From Burkholderia sp. Bp9143 (GTDB taxonomy: Bacteria > Pseudomonadota > Gammaproteobacteria > Burkholderiales > Burkholderiaceae), in NCBI RefSeq assembly GCF_003853645.1, contig NZ_QTPO01000009.1:124001-188000 (forward strand): a stretch of 64,000 bases of DNA, read 5' to 3'. This document shows, in pieces, positions 63,801 to 64,000 of the stretch (positions are counted from its first letter, which is position 1; each line of letters starts with the position of its first letter). The position numbers were made by a program, and so were the translations under genes. The notes below the pieces were generated by a model. The model was not told the origin of the DNA, did no database searches, and saw only the letters and a program-made list of their open reading frames with translations.

Positions 63801-64000
63801 CTAGCCGACCTGGTTCAGCTCGAACACCGCATCGATCGCGTTACCGTTCCAGTTGTATTCGAGATACGCCGCGTGATGACAGTCGCGCAGCAGCGTCGTG
63901 CGGAACGCCGCGAGACACTCGCCGCGCGGGTCGCGCACCGACGGATAGACGATCCCCGCGCCGCCCGCATTGCGCACCGCGCGGCCGAGCGCCTGCCCGG
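63801..64000 (-). CDS. RES-domain protein, C-terminal part (cut by window edge)
   Basis: The last 65 codons of a minus-strand gene whose 5' part lies beyond 64000. The visible protein reads QALGRAVRNAGGAGIVYPSV, RDPRGECLAAFRTTLLRDCH, then HAAYLEYNWNGNAIDAVFEL and ends NQVG. The GAGIVYPSVRDPRG segment and FRTTLL are characteristic of the RES domain, the NAD+-degrading toxin of RES-Xre toxin-antitoxin systems. A partner antitoxin, if present, is outside the window, so toxin or solitary-enzyme status is open. Confidence 0.82.
   Translation of the reverse strand, partial: GQALGRAVRNAGGAGIVYPSVRDPRGECLAAFRTTLLRDCHHAAYLEYNWNGNAIDAVFELNQVG

Overview
The window is high-GC (visibly about two-thirds G+C) chromosomal DNA with the gene content and order of a Burkholderia, most probably a Burkholderia cepacia-complex species on its main chromosome. 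Supporting markers are the rpsU-yqeY-dnaG-rpoD block, a dxs-ispA-xseB block, a PXPV-repeat secreted protein, DUF3563, a DUF2782-thrB-BPSS1780-type trio and several tripartite efflux pumps. I see no insertion sequence, prophage, integrase or CRISPR array. The species call is inference.

Layout. 0.5-3 kb: a large MscS-type channel. 3-15 kb: an efflux island. A TetR/CerR-type regulator faces an MFS tripartite pump (HlyD adaptor, 14-TM DHA2 pump, NodT-type outer-membrane lipoprotein), followed by an RND pump operon (adaptor, inner-membrane pump, outer-membrane factor) that ends in an OmpR-type response regulator with no kinase beside it. 15-19.5 kb: an AT-rich promoter zone, a secreted S53 serine-carboxyl peptidase and a phospholipase-D-like lipoprotein. 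19.5-25 kb: a CAT-anticodon tRNA and the macromolecular-synthesis operon rpoD, dnaG, yqeY, rpsU (all minus). 25-31.7 kb: HI0933-type flavoprotein, tsaD, folE2, dxs, ispA, xseB. 32-37 kb: Rieske oxygenase, sulfurtransferase, Tat-exported dienelactone-hydrolase-like enzyme, type II NADH dehydrogenase. 37-45.3 kb: polA head-to-head with a LOG-family gene, the PXPV protein, AMP nucleosidase, DUF2782, thrB and a BPSS1780-type membrane protein. 45.4-49 kb: ohrR-ohr peroxide module, a short DUF3563 gene, PHB-depolymerase-type esterase and PAP2 phosphatase. 49-54.1 kb: modABC with convergent modE, then a CHAD protein. 54.2-64 kb: tautomerase/LysR pair, EamA transporter, degenerate histidine-kinase-like protein, CNNM/CorC-type membrane protein, ThiE/TenI-like protein, a TreZ-like GH13 protein that lacks its catalytic residues, methyltransferase, DUF1345 protein, metallophosphatase, and the 3' end of a RES-domain gene cut by the window edge.

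How genes work together. The clearest functional units are the two adjacent efflux systems with their regulators; the isoprenoid precursor block (dxs and ispA); organic-peroxide defence (OhrR with three candidate operator sites shared with ohr); and molybdate uptake with a candidate ModE box upstream of modA. The most unusual items are the orphan response regulator closing the RND operon, the apparently inactive TreZ-like protein, the degenerate kinase-like protein, the polA/LOG start codons separated by one base, and a perfect 13-bp-arm palindrome enclosing the -10 element of the DUF3563 gene.
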